Positions 1 to 10,789 of a DNA stretch of 64,000 nt are shown in pieces. This DNA is from Aldrovandia affinis. Lineage: Eukaryota > Chordata > Actinopteri > Notacanthiformes > Halosauridae. Both the position numbers and the translations under genes were made by a program. The stretch spans positions 620,001 to 684,000 of the forward strand of contig JAINUG010000138.1 in NCBI GenBank assembly GCA_029706075.1, in the 5' to 3' direction. Every line of letters starts with the position of its first letter. The first letter of the stretch is position 1. The notes beneath the pieces were generated by a model. It had not been told where the DNA came from, ran no database searches, and was given only the letters and a program-made list of their open reading frames with translations.

Positions 1-430
1 AAACAAATACACCATGGCATGTTAGTTTGACTAGCTAACTTTAGCTGGTTTTACAGCTGAAGCTGGGTGCTAATTTGCCTCTTATCTGTAATGATAGTTG
101 TCTAGATAGCTGGATAGTTAAAAATAATAGTCAGTTATGATGGTGTCATCACTATATTGCATAGTCTACATTTTCTAAATCGCAAGTGTGTTCTAAGAAC
201 GAAACAGACTAAAGAAGAAAGTCCTTCAACTGCTGAAATAGGGTACAACTTTTTCCAGGGGTTAGAAAACACTCCCTGTAAGCAGACATTATTTTTCAGA
301 ATGTGTGCATGTATACCACATGTTAATGCGTGCACATCAAAAATAATACATGTATTGGGATACAGGGTCATGGTGGTGATACACTGTATTGCCAAGTATC
401 CTGAATATAAGTATACTGAACTGTGTCTGA
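1..430. other. Unassigned AT-rich DNA
   Basis: I see no gene or repeat that I recognise here. The open frames on both strands are short, lack motifs and run into the repeat that follows. Confidence 0.5.
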
Positions 431-505
431 ACACTTTGTTGTACATCGCTCTGGATAAGAGCGTCTGCCAAATGCCTGTAATGTAATGTAATGTAATGTA
501 ATGTG
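431..505 (+). repeat. L2/V-SINE type 3' tail fragment
   Basis: The piece contains TCTGGATAAGAGCGTCTGCC followed by a short (TAATG)n tail. This is the 3' end shared by fish L2 LINEs and the SINEs they mobilise. No tRNA-like head is visible, so it is a 5'-truncated copy. Confidence 0.7.
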
Positions 506-523
506 TCGATACATTGGCACAGC

Positions 524-1104
524 CTGAATACAAGTAACTACCAAATTAAAGGAAACAATTGAGTAAATGAGGGATACAATGTATATTGAAAGCAGTTGTT
601 TGCACATCGGTGTGGTTCCTGAGTTAATTAAGCACTTAACATCCCATCATTCTAAGAGTCATGTAAAAAAATGCTGGGCAGGCCCAGTTGCCCATTATTT
701 TAGCTACCATGGCTAGAAAAAGAGATATCAGTGAATTTGAGGGGTGATTGTTGGGGCACATTTAGCAGGAGCTTCAGTGACAGAGACTGCTCAATTTGTT
801 GATGTTTCACAAGGAACAGTGGCTAAGGTGATGTTGGCAATGAAGTCTGAGGGAAACACATCATCAACTAGAGGCAACTGTGGTCAAAAGTGCATACTCC
901 TTGACTGTGGTGTCCATGCATTGGTTTGAGATGCAAAGCAAAGCAGACAAGCAACTCAGAATCAATTGAGTGCAAATATCAATCTAGGGTATGAGAACAG
1001 TCCGTCGTATGAATACCTTCTCTATGACAATACTAATGCATTGCTAATCTAATACAAGAATCACAGAGCACATTTCACCCAACACAAGATGTATAGGATG
1101 GGAT
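524..1104 (+). mobile_element. Tc1-like transposon, 5' half (family A)
   Basis: The left end carries a degenerate AAATTAAAGGAAACAA motif, seen also near 49991 and 50945. A Kozak-like ATG at 709 opens MARKRDISEFE, then after a frame change a helix-turn-helix segment (IVGAHLAGASVTETAQFVD, GTVAKVM) typical of Tc1 transposases. Further residues on to TTTCACCC follow the family. The catalytic half is absent, so this is a dead, truncated plain DNA transposon. Related copies lie at 49991, 50941 and 60028. Confidence 0.75.
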
Positions 1105-1224
1105 TCACAGATGACATGCTCACACTGCACATTAAACATCCCAGACAACTATTTCCATGCCACTTGGCTCTGGCATTCAACTTTTCTGGCAAGCAGTCAC
1201 CGACAGAATATCCCTCCTTTTGAG

Positions 1225-1483
1225 CTGCAGCAGTCCATTCTCTCCATCCCTCTGTCTACTCAGAGACCTCTCAACACTCAACCCCCCTGTCAGAAACATC
1301 AAGCCTGTACTCATCACTCTAACTATTGCCAAGAAAACTATTCTCTTAAACAGGAAAACCAGAAATGCATTAAACATCACACATCTGCAAAAAAATTAGC
1401 AAACCAAACTACACTCTTTGAAGAAATCTGGGCACCATTAATCAATTCATTAAATCTGCCACTGAACTTGCCTGTTAATTAAT
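1225..1483 (+). mobile_element. L1-like LINE, ORF2 C-terminal remnant
   Basis: One frame reads LTIAKKTILLNRKTRNALNI, which resembles the extreme C-terminus of fish L1 (Swimmer-type) ORF2. The next frame continues with ANQTTLFEEIWAPLIN. The two similarities lie in different frames, so the copy is broken. Upstream ORF2 domains are missing. Assignment rests on remembered family similarity and is moderate. Confidence 0.5.
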
Positions 1484-2040
1484 CACGCACACACACACTC
1501 ACACTAGACTAGATGCACTCACCATGTACCGTACACCATTCACCATAACAGTTGAACCCCCCTATTAATTATACTTTGTTTCCTGTCCTTAATATTGATT
1601 TCTTAACTTATTTTATTTTATTTCATTGTATTTTTTTCCATCAAGCATCATTATCATCATTATTACTATTATTTATTTCCTATTAGTTTATTATTGTTAC
1701 TTCCATTGTTTGTTTGCCTCACATGCATGTTGTCCTGTACTTGTCTGTCGGTCTACCCATTTGTCTGTCTACCAGTTTGTCTCTCTGTCCCATTTAAGCT
1801 CACTGACTGTTTTTCTGTGTGTCGGTCAGCTTACCTGGTTGTCTGTCTGTCTGTGTAATTCTCCTTCTGAATTTCTAACAGGGGTGGGAAGGAGGAAGCT
1901 TAAGTATTAAATACTGCTAAGGGAATTTTGGATCGGGGTGGGAAGGGATCAGAGGGTCTGAGCACCACGGGACAGAACTGAACATTCACCACTGTAAATT
2001 CATTCCTCTACTGTGCTATAATTAAGTTGTCTCCCAGAGA
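1484..2040 (+). other. Pyrimidine-rich low-complexity DNA
   Basis: This stretch is rich in TTATT and TCTG repeats, including a (TGTC)n run near 1843. It may be the 3' UTR of the preceding LINE remnant, but nothing proves this. The 94-residue frame here is low complexity and not a credible gene. Confidence 0.4.
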
Positions 2041-2205
2041 CTGTGGTTATGTGTGGGTCAGTAGGTAGAGCATGGTGTTGGCAATGCTTAGGTTGTGGTT
2101 TCATTTTCCACTGGGACCACATATACTGAAAAATCTATGCATTCACTACTGTAAGTCTCTTTGGATAAAAGCGTCTGCTAAATGGCATATAGTATAGTAG
2201 TATAT
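2041..2205 (+). mobile_element. tRNA-derived SINE with L2-type tail
   Basis: A tRNA-like head is visible: an A-box-like GGGTCAGTAGGTAGAGCA near 2055 and a B-box-like GGTTGTGGTTTCATTTTCC near 2091. A short body follows, then CTTTGGATAAAAGCGTCTGC, the L2-type 3' tail, ending in an (AT)-rich tract. The inverted copy at 36541-36719 has the same order of parts, which supports the full-length assignment. It is transcribed by RNA polymerase III in its family and does not code. Confidence 0.8.
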
Positions 2206-3429
2206 AGAGAGGGGGGGTGGTGGCGGGTAAAAAAAAGAAGCACAGTCTGTTGTGAACTTTGCAGCCCTATGAAGACACTTCCCTGGATATATTATTTTTA
2301 AACTTTTGCCAAATTCCTCATCAAAGTGGTTAGAATTTCCAAATACAGCATACTCCCGCATTACCACTCTCATTGGGACCAGAGGTACCGCGTATACAAG
2401 AAAGGTCAGAAAAAACTGTAATTTCAAATAAATTACAGCCGATGCAATTTCAAAACTGTGAATAGGCACACATTAATATATTCAACAAACCACTTTTTAA
2501 TTTATGTCAAAAAATATTTTGATGGTCAGATACAGTATATGAACATTTCCTCTCCTCCAGAGATGAGGTGTGGAGAGTTGATTGTCCTCTCCAGATGTGG
2601 GGGAGGCCAGCTACGGGGGTTTTCTGCTAATTAAATGGTGTGTGGGGGAAAGCATCATCTGCCTCTAGTGTTCAACTCTGTGTGCAAACCTTACTGGAAA
2701 GAGGGCCCCATGCGAATTGTCTGGATCCTGGCCATCAGCATTCCTTGGCAGTCAGTCAGCAGCAAGAGCCAATCCAGTTTGTGTGCCTTGAAAATGAGCC
2801 CAATAAGCTTTCCATCTGTATTCAGAGGAAGAAGCCATGTTAATAATACTGATGGTAGGAGTATTATTTGACTACTTCAGCCAATCACCTTGTGATGGAA
2901 AAAACATACAGTAATTCAGTAATGCCAGTAAAGGAATTGTACTTTATAATACCCCCCAGAAACATAAGCCTCAGGTGGAGGAAAAACTGCACTAATCTAC
3001 CTCAGCTGCATGTGGGCCATTATAATCCAAGCCGCTTTCGCATTGTCCACTGTGCTGTCCAAGCTCTTCTGTCCCTAGGAAAATGTTTTGTTTATTTAGT
3101 TATTTTTTGCAGTCTATGTCTGGCCACAGATCTGCAATAATTTGCAGATTACTGTTTTCTTGCTAAGATTACAAAATATTTGTTTTTCCTCAGTGGAAAC
3201 ACCACAAGTATAGCTTACACATTCCTAAGGTGGGGCACTGGAAATGCCTCAAGTATATCTAACCTGAAGACTCTCAACCTGCAATAGATTCAATTTTGAG
3301 GGAAAACATTGATATGTTAATATCCTGCATTCCCTTACATTGTTCCAAATTATACTGTGTTTCTGATGTAATACACATGTAACAAGACAAACAACGTTAA
3401 CCAAAGTGGACAGACAACAAACACAATCA
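2206..3429. other. No recognised feature
   Basis: Open frames at 2635-3140 have no recognisable domain. In tetrapods NUDT6 lies antisense just beyond FGF2. I looked on the plus strand here for a Nudix box and found none. Confidence 0.45.
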
Positions 3430-5519
3430 ATTTCCCTTTCAATATATATATTTTTTCAGTTTTATTGAAATATGTCAGTTTTCACAAAAGCACCTGTATG
3501 GATACATTTAACCAGTGTAGTAGATCTGTATGCATTAGTAGTAGATGCAATACACTAGTGAAGGTTATATATTGGCCAGGGTACCATTATAAATGCTGAC
3601 ATTTAGGAAATAGAAAAGGATATATCTTACCTACATGATTAAACACTGACCAAACAAGTATAAAACTACATTATAATTTATCCAGCAGCATTTTGACTTA
3701 AATATCTTTCAAGGAAGGTAAGGCATATACATCAATAAAATCAGTAGAACACCAGTCTTCATCAATTTAACCTCATTTATAAAATCAATATCAGAAAAAA
3801 ATGTTAATAACATTAAAATGATACATTTCATTTATATTTCAGGTTAATGACAAGAATGAATTATTTAAATTGACACATCAAAAGATTGAACATGTTCAAG
3901 AAGTATTCACGGTGGCATTGAATGGACAAAGGCTTGCTTTGCCTCTTAATCAGACAACATAACAAACAACATTTTCAATTAATTTTTCTAAGTCATTAAA
4001 TTACAGAATATTTGAACATTTCAGAAATATGATGTTCATTTAGTCTTTGAAAAGCAGCTTTCAAGTCACAATGGTTAATTTATGTGTTACCATAGACTCT
4101 TTTTTAAAACATCTTAAAAATATGTTTTAGAGATTCCTGTAAACTTCCCTTTTTAAAGCAACGGAATATTTTTTGTGGCAGTACATATTCAGCCCACATA
4201 TTCATGGGGTTATCAATATTAATATGTAATTGTTATAAATAAAATCTGCCATTAAATTTGTGTTGTATAACACAATATAAACATGAACAATTTCCATTAC
4301 TTTTTTTGTTTTTCCTTTCACGGGGGGAAATTTAGTTTTTTTTCGAAATGTAGAGTCCAAAGAAATATATAATTGCACTTTCAATACATATGGTAATTAA
4401 AATGTGGCTTTATATAACACAACACATTTATACAAACATGTATTCTAAAGTAAAGCTATAGTACCACCTTTATCAAATATCTTATTTATATATTTGCAAG
4501 TATTAAAATGATTTCCAATAAAACATCTTCCCAGATTAAAGACATATTAATGAAGCTGTTCCTGGACTGTAATCTCATATTACCACATCAATTATGAAAA
4601 AACAGGAAACCATACATCAAACTGAAAGGCCAGTGGTTTACATAAGGAATCATATATGTGATTTCAATGTTAACTCATATCACAGTGAAATAAAATGCAC
4701 ACAATGTAGCCTTCAGAAATCTTGAAAAAGTACATGTTGATACATTCAGTATTGTTTGGAGAACAGAGCATATTTTATACATTAATTGTTTTAATCCAAA
4801 CAATTTCTACTGATTTGGGCTTCACGTGGATATAAAAATATGTACAAGGCACCTCAAACAATGTGGTTGTCCTGATATATTTTTACTAATTAATCTTAAC
4901 AACAGGGCATTATTTAAATAAAAAACATTCCACAGCTAACTGCTGGGTAGTTCTCTATGACATTCTTGCTGCCTATTGCAATTAGCCAGCCTTCACACAG
5001 AATCGCGCAATATTATTAATACCAATACCTTATAATGCCTATACCATATGTACATACATGGATCAGATCGGAATGGCAAGTTTTACAATGACAAAAATTA
5101 TTTTTCTTTATTCTTTACTGTTTATAAAATATTACAATGTTATATTATTTTTATATTTGTTTATTCTTTAGTATATCAAAATACTGTATGCTGCTTTCAA
5201 ACAGCCAAAACTGAACACTTTACTCATGAATTAGAATTCACATTCTGTAAATATCTCATGTTAAAGCTATATAAAACTACATGTAAAAGTAAGTGCTATA
5301 TACCAGAAAAGCTCCCTTCAGGAGAGGTGAGGAGAGTGTGTGTAGTGCTTTCACATCTCTTCAGTATGACTTCAGTATGCAACTTTACACAACATTTTCT
5401 AGCAATTATTTTACTGTTACGGCAATGTCGTCCTGGTGCCACATGACAACAGCGTTAAAATAATATTGCAGGCTGGTTTTGTGTGTTTTGTCTGGCATGT
5501 CATCGATGATAGGTTGGAA
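3430..5519 (-). other. fgf2: Probable fgf2 3' UTR and 3' flank
   Basis: This strongly AT-rich stretch directly follows the fgf2 stop codon on the minus strand and is free of the repeats that fill the rest of the window. Minus-strand AATAAA and ATTTA motifs occur repeatedly. Mammalian FGF2 has a very long, AU-rich 3' UTR with several poly(A) sites, so much of this may be transcribed. I cannot fix the polyadenylation site, and the left limit is a guess. Confidence 0.4.
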
Positions 5520-5705
5520 TCAGCACCCAGCTGGCATTGGGAGAAAGAGGATGGCTTTCTGGCCCGGGCCAGTGCTAGACCCAGTCTTGTACTGGCCTGT
5601 CCTTTTCAGTGCCACATACCAGTCGGGACTCTTCCGAGAGCGGTAGGTGTTGTAGTTGTTTGGTTCCAGCCTCTCGAAGAAGTAGCACTCATCCGTAGCA
5701 CGTCT
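5520..5705 (-). CDS. fgf2: fgf2 exon 3 (C-terminal coding exon)
   Basis: This exon encodes residues 95-155 of fibroblast growth factor 2, a heparin-binding ligand of FGF receptors. It opens after the acceptor CTGTTTCAG, in phase 0, with RRATDECYFFERLE. It continues through the NNYNTYRSRK receptor-contact strand, WYVALKRTGQYK and TGPGQKAILFLP, which form the heparin and phosphoinositide-binding face, and ends PMPAGC followed by TGA. Length is 186 nt, as in human FGF2. K128, R129 and K134 (human numbering) are kept. Human Cys96 is Arg here, and the last residue is Cys where human has Ser. The family assignment is very secure. Confidence 0.97.
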   Translation of the reverse strand, partial: RRATDECYFFERLEPNNYNTYRSRKSPDWYVALKRTGQYKTGSSTGPGQKAILFLPMPAGC

Positions 5706-5924
5706 CTGAAACAGGAAGGAGGAGCACATTTGATGAATGGTCATTGATTCGAGCTGCATCATTATCACAGAATACTCAAAGATCAGATTCAATATAACCA
5801 AAATGCTAATTGTGTAACATGCATAACATGGATTATCATATTACAAGCAGCAGCTAAAATGAAACATAGACTATGAAACACATTATAAGATATAAAAATA
5901 AGATGGCGCTGGCCTGCTAGTGAC

Positions 5925-5985
5925 AAGTCAAACCTAATTTCCCCCTGGGGATCAATAAAGTATCTATCATCATCATTATAAGTGA
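5925..5985 (+). repeat. LINE/SINE 3' terminus
   Basis: The motif TTTCCCCCTGGGGATCAATA, followed by AAGTATCTATC and a short (ATC)n run, matches the 3' terminus of a common fish retroposon. Only the tail remains, so I cannot name the family. Confidence 0.5.
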
Positions 5986-6417
5986 GAGGCTAAAGGAAAA
6001 GTAGGACCAGTTACTTCTAGGCAACATAAGCCCCAAAAATGGTCAGCGCTATCATATGTTATCAGTGACTGATTTGAACCAATCATAATGCTTTGCTGTG
6101 GAGAGCAAAAGTGACTTTATTTGGTCAAACAAGTGTGCGATTGACATAATATGGTAGCTGCAGGCATAATGGGAATGGGAATCCTGATGAAGAGACCACA
6201 CTTTACATTTTTCTATTTTCCATAACAACACAAACAAGCCAAGTACAGTATTTGGAATGCTAAGAAAAAAAAAGGTTGTATTTTTATTTTAGAATTCCAC
6301 AGACACTGTGCTCAAACAGTCTTTCTAACACATAATGAAAAAATGCAACCAAGGAAATGATGCAGTGGTCCATTTGGTACTACACACAGTGCCATGCTGA
6401 AGAGCAGTACCCATTCA

Positions 6418-7367
6418 GGGCCAGATTTACTAAGATAGTCGCAGCGTAAAAACGGTTGCTCTTTTGTTGTGGCTATTTTGCAGTTGCAAATGGTTCTAAT
6501 TACGCAATCAAAGAAACGAAACACCCTCATTTGCAATTTGCGGTAGGATACACCATAAAAAGGGTCTGAAACAACATCGCATGCTCACACATCCAGATCA
6601 CGCCAAGAAATGGATACGCAACAACTAGGCACAAATAGTGAGGCTCAATTAGAAAAAGATAACTTATATTTCCCACCAACTAAAGAATAGTAGAATAAGA
6701 ATAAATAATATAAACTACTAAACTTGTGATGGGAGAAGGCCTCTGAAAGTAATACTGTATTCACGATTCATTCTATACCCTCCTCATCACATACGCACAA
6801 TAAGATATTTGTTCAAATTCAGAACTGCGTTGTTATACTGACTGCTAGCTGATGGCAAATTAGGCAATAGAAATCCTGTGTTTCAAATTCTAATCAATAA
6901 AATTCAGTCTATAAATACAGGTATTCCTGAAAGTAAAGCTGTTATGACATGAACCAGGGCACTGATTATTTATTTTGCATTGCTGGGAAAGTGACTGGCA
7001 CAATAATACAAGCATAATACAAAACGGGAATTGTGAAATACCTAGGCGATATCAGCCTGGTTTCAAGTGTTCTTAAAATTCTCACGCAAAGAGCGTCACA
7101 ATTAAAACATGCTATAGTAAATCAGATTGAAAAAAAAACTAATTTACTAAATCTCCACCCTGTTTCAACACATTCACCCCAGGTATACATACGCATGAAC
7201 AGATTTAACTACAGGAAAGTCGCAAAGTGGCTTAACCCCATCAATTACATCCGAATAGCGATTTGTCTCAGTGCAACCATTTAGTAAATCTGACGTAGAT
7301 ATTGTGACTTTGTAGCGACTGCTTTTCCAACACAAAAGCAGTCGCAATCCTTTAGTAAATCTGGCCC
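6418..7367. mobile_element. Non-autonomous DNA transposon, Harbinger-like
   Basis: The element starts GGGCCAGATTTACTAA and ends with the exact inverse TTAGTAAATCTGGCCC. It is flanked on both sides by TCA, a likely 3-bp target duplication. The motif TTTACTAAATCT or its inverse recurs inside, near 7143 and 7281, as subterminal repeats. There is no transposase. A 3-bp duplication fits PIF/Harbinger, but the superfamily is inferred. It lies in fgf2 intron 2. Confidence 0.7.
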
Positions 7368-8067
7368 TCAATGGAGACAATTTCACTCTGAAATGAATGC
7401 CTCTTTCCCTTTGAGAGAATAGACTTGCAGAAAGCCATAGCTGTGCAAGTATGCACTTTACTTAAAGAGTTTGGCCTGGGTTCAATAAACATTTGTCCTT
7501 AACATTGATTAACAAAGAAAGGCAAGATTGTTGGCTGAATCCAGGCCTCAATATCATGTCTCTTTCAGGCAAAAGTAATGAACTAATAGTTATTTTACTG
7601 GGTAAATGTGTCATCCAAATAGACATGAGTTGTAAAGTGTACACGTTTTAAAGGAGACTTGGCTCTGATCTAGTGAGAAATATATTGCATGTCCATACCT
7701 TAATACATTAATGAATTAATGCATCTGTTAACAATCCATAGTTATGCCAGCCTCTATATTATGTAACATAATTGTAATTAATATTGTTCTTGCCAGTGTG
7801 TACTTCGGAGAGGCTTTAGCCCTGTGTCACATCTGTGATGTTTATTAATACTTCTGTCAGTAGATGGCCTGTGGCGATTCATTAGAACTGGAATGCATTA
7901 ACCTCAGTGGTTAGACCAGTGGTATAATAGCCTCTTCTGGTGCAAACCCACATCCGTGCTCAGACTTACACCTCCTTACAGGGCCAGCCTCAAATCAGCA
8001 CCAGCCTTCCTGTTTGTATCTCATTTTACATAACCACAGCTTATAATTATATGGTAATATCAGAAAG

Positions 8068-8068
<1 letters not shown>

Positions 8069-8125
<57 letters not shown>
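8069..8125. repeat. (TA)n microsatellite
   Basis: This is an uninterrupted TA array that ends exactly at the 5' end of a solo LTR. The Ile-Tyr repeat frames crossing it are artefacts. Confidence 0.95.
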
Positions 8126-8128
<3 letters not shown>

Positions 8129-8707
8129 GGCAGCCCAAGGGGCTGCACAACAAAATGGCTGCCTGGCCTACAACACATGGGCGCCAGGAAACACTACATT
8201 TCCCAGCAGACCACAGAAACACCTGAGCCGAGTGAAAGTAACGGGACTAACGACCAGCTGAAGGCCATTTCAAGGCCTATTTAAAGGGTTGATTCCCACT
8301 ACACTGGGAGAGGAGTAGGAACGTGAGTGGGAAGGAGTGCTGTGTGTTTGGAGAGAGAGAGAAACCTGTGGAAGTCGGTTGACCAGCCAGGATTTAAAGA
8401 GAGTGTTGGAGTGTGTTTTTGTGTGTGTGTCTTTGAAATTGGATTGCTTTGGCTTTTGACTACGGACTGGATTATGGAACTTGGAACTGGATTTTGGACA
8501 ACGGAACGGACTTTGACAACGAGAAAGGATTTGTGGACTTTGTTTGTATTCCCCCGAATACCCCGCCCTTTGTTTTGTGTAGCGTTTGTCATAGTTTGTT
8601 TAATAAATTATCATTTTGTTTTTTAATACTGCCTCCTCCTGGTTCTTAAACTTGCCTACGCCCTCTGCAAGGTCCGTGAGTGTCGCCCAACCCCTGGGGA
8701 CACCACA
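8126..8707 (+). mobile_element. Solo LTR, family 1
   Basis: A 582-bp unit begins TGTGGCAGCCC and ends GGACACCACA, with short inverted ends TGTGG/CCACA. It is flanked by ATAT on both sides, a 4-bp target duplication. An AATAAA lies near the 3' end. The same unit recurs at 18566, 37293, 39841 and 48383, and in fragments at 53461 and 55346. No internal region is attached, so it is a fossil left by LTR-LTR recombination. It lies in fgf2 intron 2, antisense to the gene. Confidence 0.9.
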
Positions 8708-8713
8708 ATATAT

Positions 8714-9010
8714 CTCCCTATGTTTCTAAATGTCCTTCAAACAAGGCAATTCCTTAGGATGCAACCTCTGGATTGGTCCTTGAAAGGAAAACAGCCAAGG
8801 GGAAGATCAGTTGACCCCAGCTCCTTAACCCAAGCTTGACTTTCAGGCTATTAATACAATTATCCTAAGGGTATATTCAAACACTCAGTCTATCACACAA
8901 CAGAAAGGGTCAACTGATCTTCCCCTTGGCTGTTTTCCTTTCAAGGACCAATCCAGAGGTTGCATCCTAAGGAATTGCCTTGTTTGAAGGACATTTAGAA
9001 ACATAGGGAG
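8714..9010. repeat. Perfect 104-bp inverted repeat
   Basis: The left arm 8714-8817 (starting CTCCCTATGTTTCTAAATG) and right arm 8907-9010 are exact reverse complements over 104 of 104 bases. The spacer is 89 nt. There is no obvious target duplication or open frame. It sits two bases beyond the ATAT duplication of the adjacent LTR. It could be a young foldback MITE, a recent inverted duplication or an assembly artefact. Confidence 0.95.
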
Positions 9011-9658
9011 GAACACATTTCCCATGTAGAACTAAAAAATAAAACTATACAAGGACAGCATTAGATGTAAAAGAACATTATAAGAGACCACCAGGAGAAG
9101 AGACATCAAGAAAAATAAAAAATGGGCAATGTGTTGGCATTTCCATCTCCCAACCATGAGGAGATAATCTGGACAGTGTTCAGAGAGTTCACCAAGAGGG
9201 TCAGACTAACCCACTCTTAATTCAAACTAGCTGCTGGATGTTATTTTAATAATATTTCCTGAGGTGATGTCTATCACATGATTCAAACTAACACAGATGT
9301 GTACATCGTAATACAAAATAGTGCAATGCTATTGGACTTAAAAATAAGTTTGATATCTCAAAACTATAGAATCTAGCACTACCATAGTTTAATAAATTGT
9401 TTTTATTAAAGAAAACTTTTTTTTGTTTACTTCTTGTATAACAGTGTTTTCTTGTACGTAACCCCCCCCATAAAGGATAACCTTTTATCCTTTTTTTGAC
9501 AGACTACAGGGTGAAGAATGTAAACGTTGTCCCATTGCTTTGCTAAGAAAAAAACAAATTTGTTAAAGGTCAGAGGCAGTCATTTATGTGAGAGAAAACA
9601 GAGACACTTCAGGGGACAGCAGAGATTCTGAGTTTTTCAGCCCTGAGAAAACACTGAC

Positions 9659-9762
9659 CGTCGCAAACAGCCTCCCTTCCGCACTCATTGCCAGATATCG
9701 ATTGGCGGAGACTCCTTTAATGACCACTTCCCCAACTGCGGTCGCCTGGATCTGCAGCTTGG
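9659..9762 (-). CDS. fgf2: fgf2 exon 2
   Basis: This 104-nt exon, the same length as human FGF2 exon 2, encodes residues 60-94: KLQIQATAVGEVVIKG, then VSANRYLAMSAEGRLFAT. The acceptor is TCTTTCAG and the donor is ACG|GTCAGT. The split first codon (A|CC) gives Thr60 where human has Ile. Tyr82, the Tec kinase target in human FGF2, is present. Human Cys78 is Ser here. The core beta-trefoil strands are intact, with no frame break. Confidence 0.97.
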
Positions 9763-10429
9763 CTGAAAGACAAGAATGTTGTTTTAAAGTAACAGGTAAA
9801 ATAAAATATACACCTTTTAACCAAAAACACACCAGCACTGCTCTGCATTGAAAATAGGGGACCTAATTGATCATGTTTCTCCTAGCTGTAGACTTTGGCT
9901 TTATAATGAATTTTGCATTTACTAGCAGATGGAAGAATATTCCTGGAAAAACAACATGGCCTCTATTCTGTCTACCTGCATTTCCATTTGGAACTGTATC
10001 CCACAATAATAATAATGACAAGAAAAAGAAGAAGAAGAAGAAGAATATTTAATCTCTGTTGCTGACATTAACAACAACATACTGTTTAAGAACAGAAAAA
10101 AGTCTAATTGGCTTAATTTCTTTACTCTTTGTAAAGAATAATGTAAATGTTAAAGTATTTGCAGTGAACAAAGCGCAATGCATTTAGGTTCAATCTAGGC
10201 CTTTTTCCATTTGTTTTCTTCGTCATCCCTTATTCACTTAGTGGCCATATTGGAATGAAAACAAGGCTTGGCCTATAAGCAGCATTCTATCAGCAATGTT
10301 CTATCTGCTTTCTTACACTTGTGTTGTGGAGACATTTAAATTGTAGAGCTGGAGACCCACCTAGCAATGCCAATGTCTCACTGCTGTGTGCAGTACCTGA
10401 AGATAAACTATATATTTCTAAGAATTCCA

Positions 10430-10785
10430 CTAGGAAGCCGATCTTCCGCAAGAGACTCAAAACCCACCTTTTCAGACTCCACTACCACTGAATTCTGTAC
10501 ATGCAGCTAAATGTCATCACCACTGCCTACTTGTTCAATACTTTTTGTACATGTATCCCTGCTTACTCCTCATTTAATTTTTAAAAAATAAATTACTAAC
10601 CTTTTCCTTTCCAGTGTTACAGGTATGGTATGCAGCTGCCTACAACAATGTCTATCGCTGTATTACTGCACTGATCTCTTGCGCAAACTATGATTGTTCC
10701 TACCATGTATTAATGCACATCTTGTAAGTCGCTTTGGATAAGAGTGTCTGCAAAATTATTAAAATATAATGTAAATGTACAACTA
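10430..10785 (+). mobile_element. L2-clade LINE, 3' end
   Basis: The frame ends KRLKTHLFRLHYH followed by TGA at 10489, the usual C-terminus of fish L2 ORF2. About 230 bp of 3' UTR follows, ending TGTAAGTCGCTTTGGATAAG and AGTGTCTGC with an AT-rich tail. Only this 3' end is present, as expected from truncated reverse transcription. The tail is the one borrowed by the SINEs at 2041 and 36541. Confidence 0.75.
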
Positions 10786-10789
10786 GCCA

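Larger units (their letters stand above)
5706..9658 (-). other. fgf2: fgf2 intron 2
   Basis: The intron begins GTCAGTGT at 9658 and ends CTGTTTCAG at 5706. It carries a LINE/SINE tail, a Harbinger-like MITE, a TA array, a solo LTR and a perfect inverted repeat, listed separately. I see nothing else in it. Confidence 0.9.

Noticed and set aside
2055-2112. tRNA gene
   Set aside because: The A and B boxes belong to a SINE head. The cloverleaf is degenerate and is followed by a SINE body. The same holds at 36660-36719, 26240-26308 and 61491-61560.
2635-2871. NUDT6 coding exon
   Set aside because: The frame lacks any Nudix motif (GX5EX7REUXEEXGU pattern) and has no similarity that I recognise.
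7940-8284. Ile-Tyr repeat proteins on both strands
   Set aside because: They are translations of a TA microsatellite. The same applies at 36472-36690, 45850-46035 and 53741-53944.
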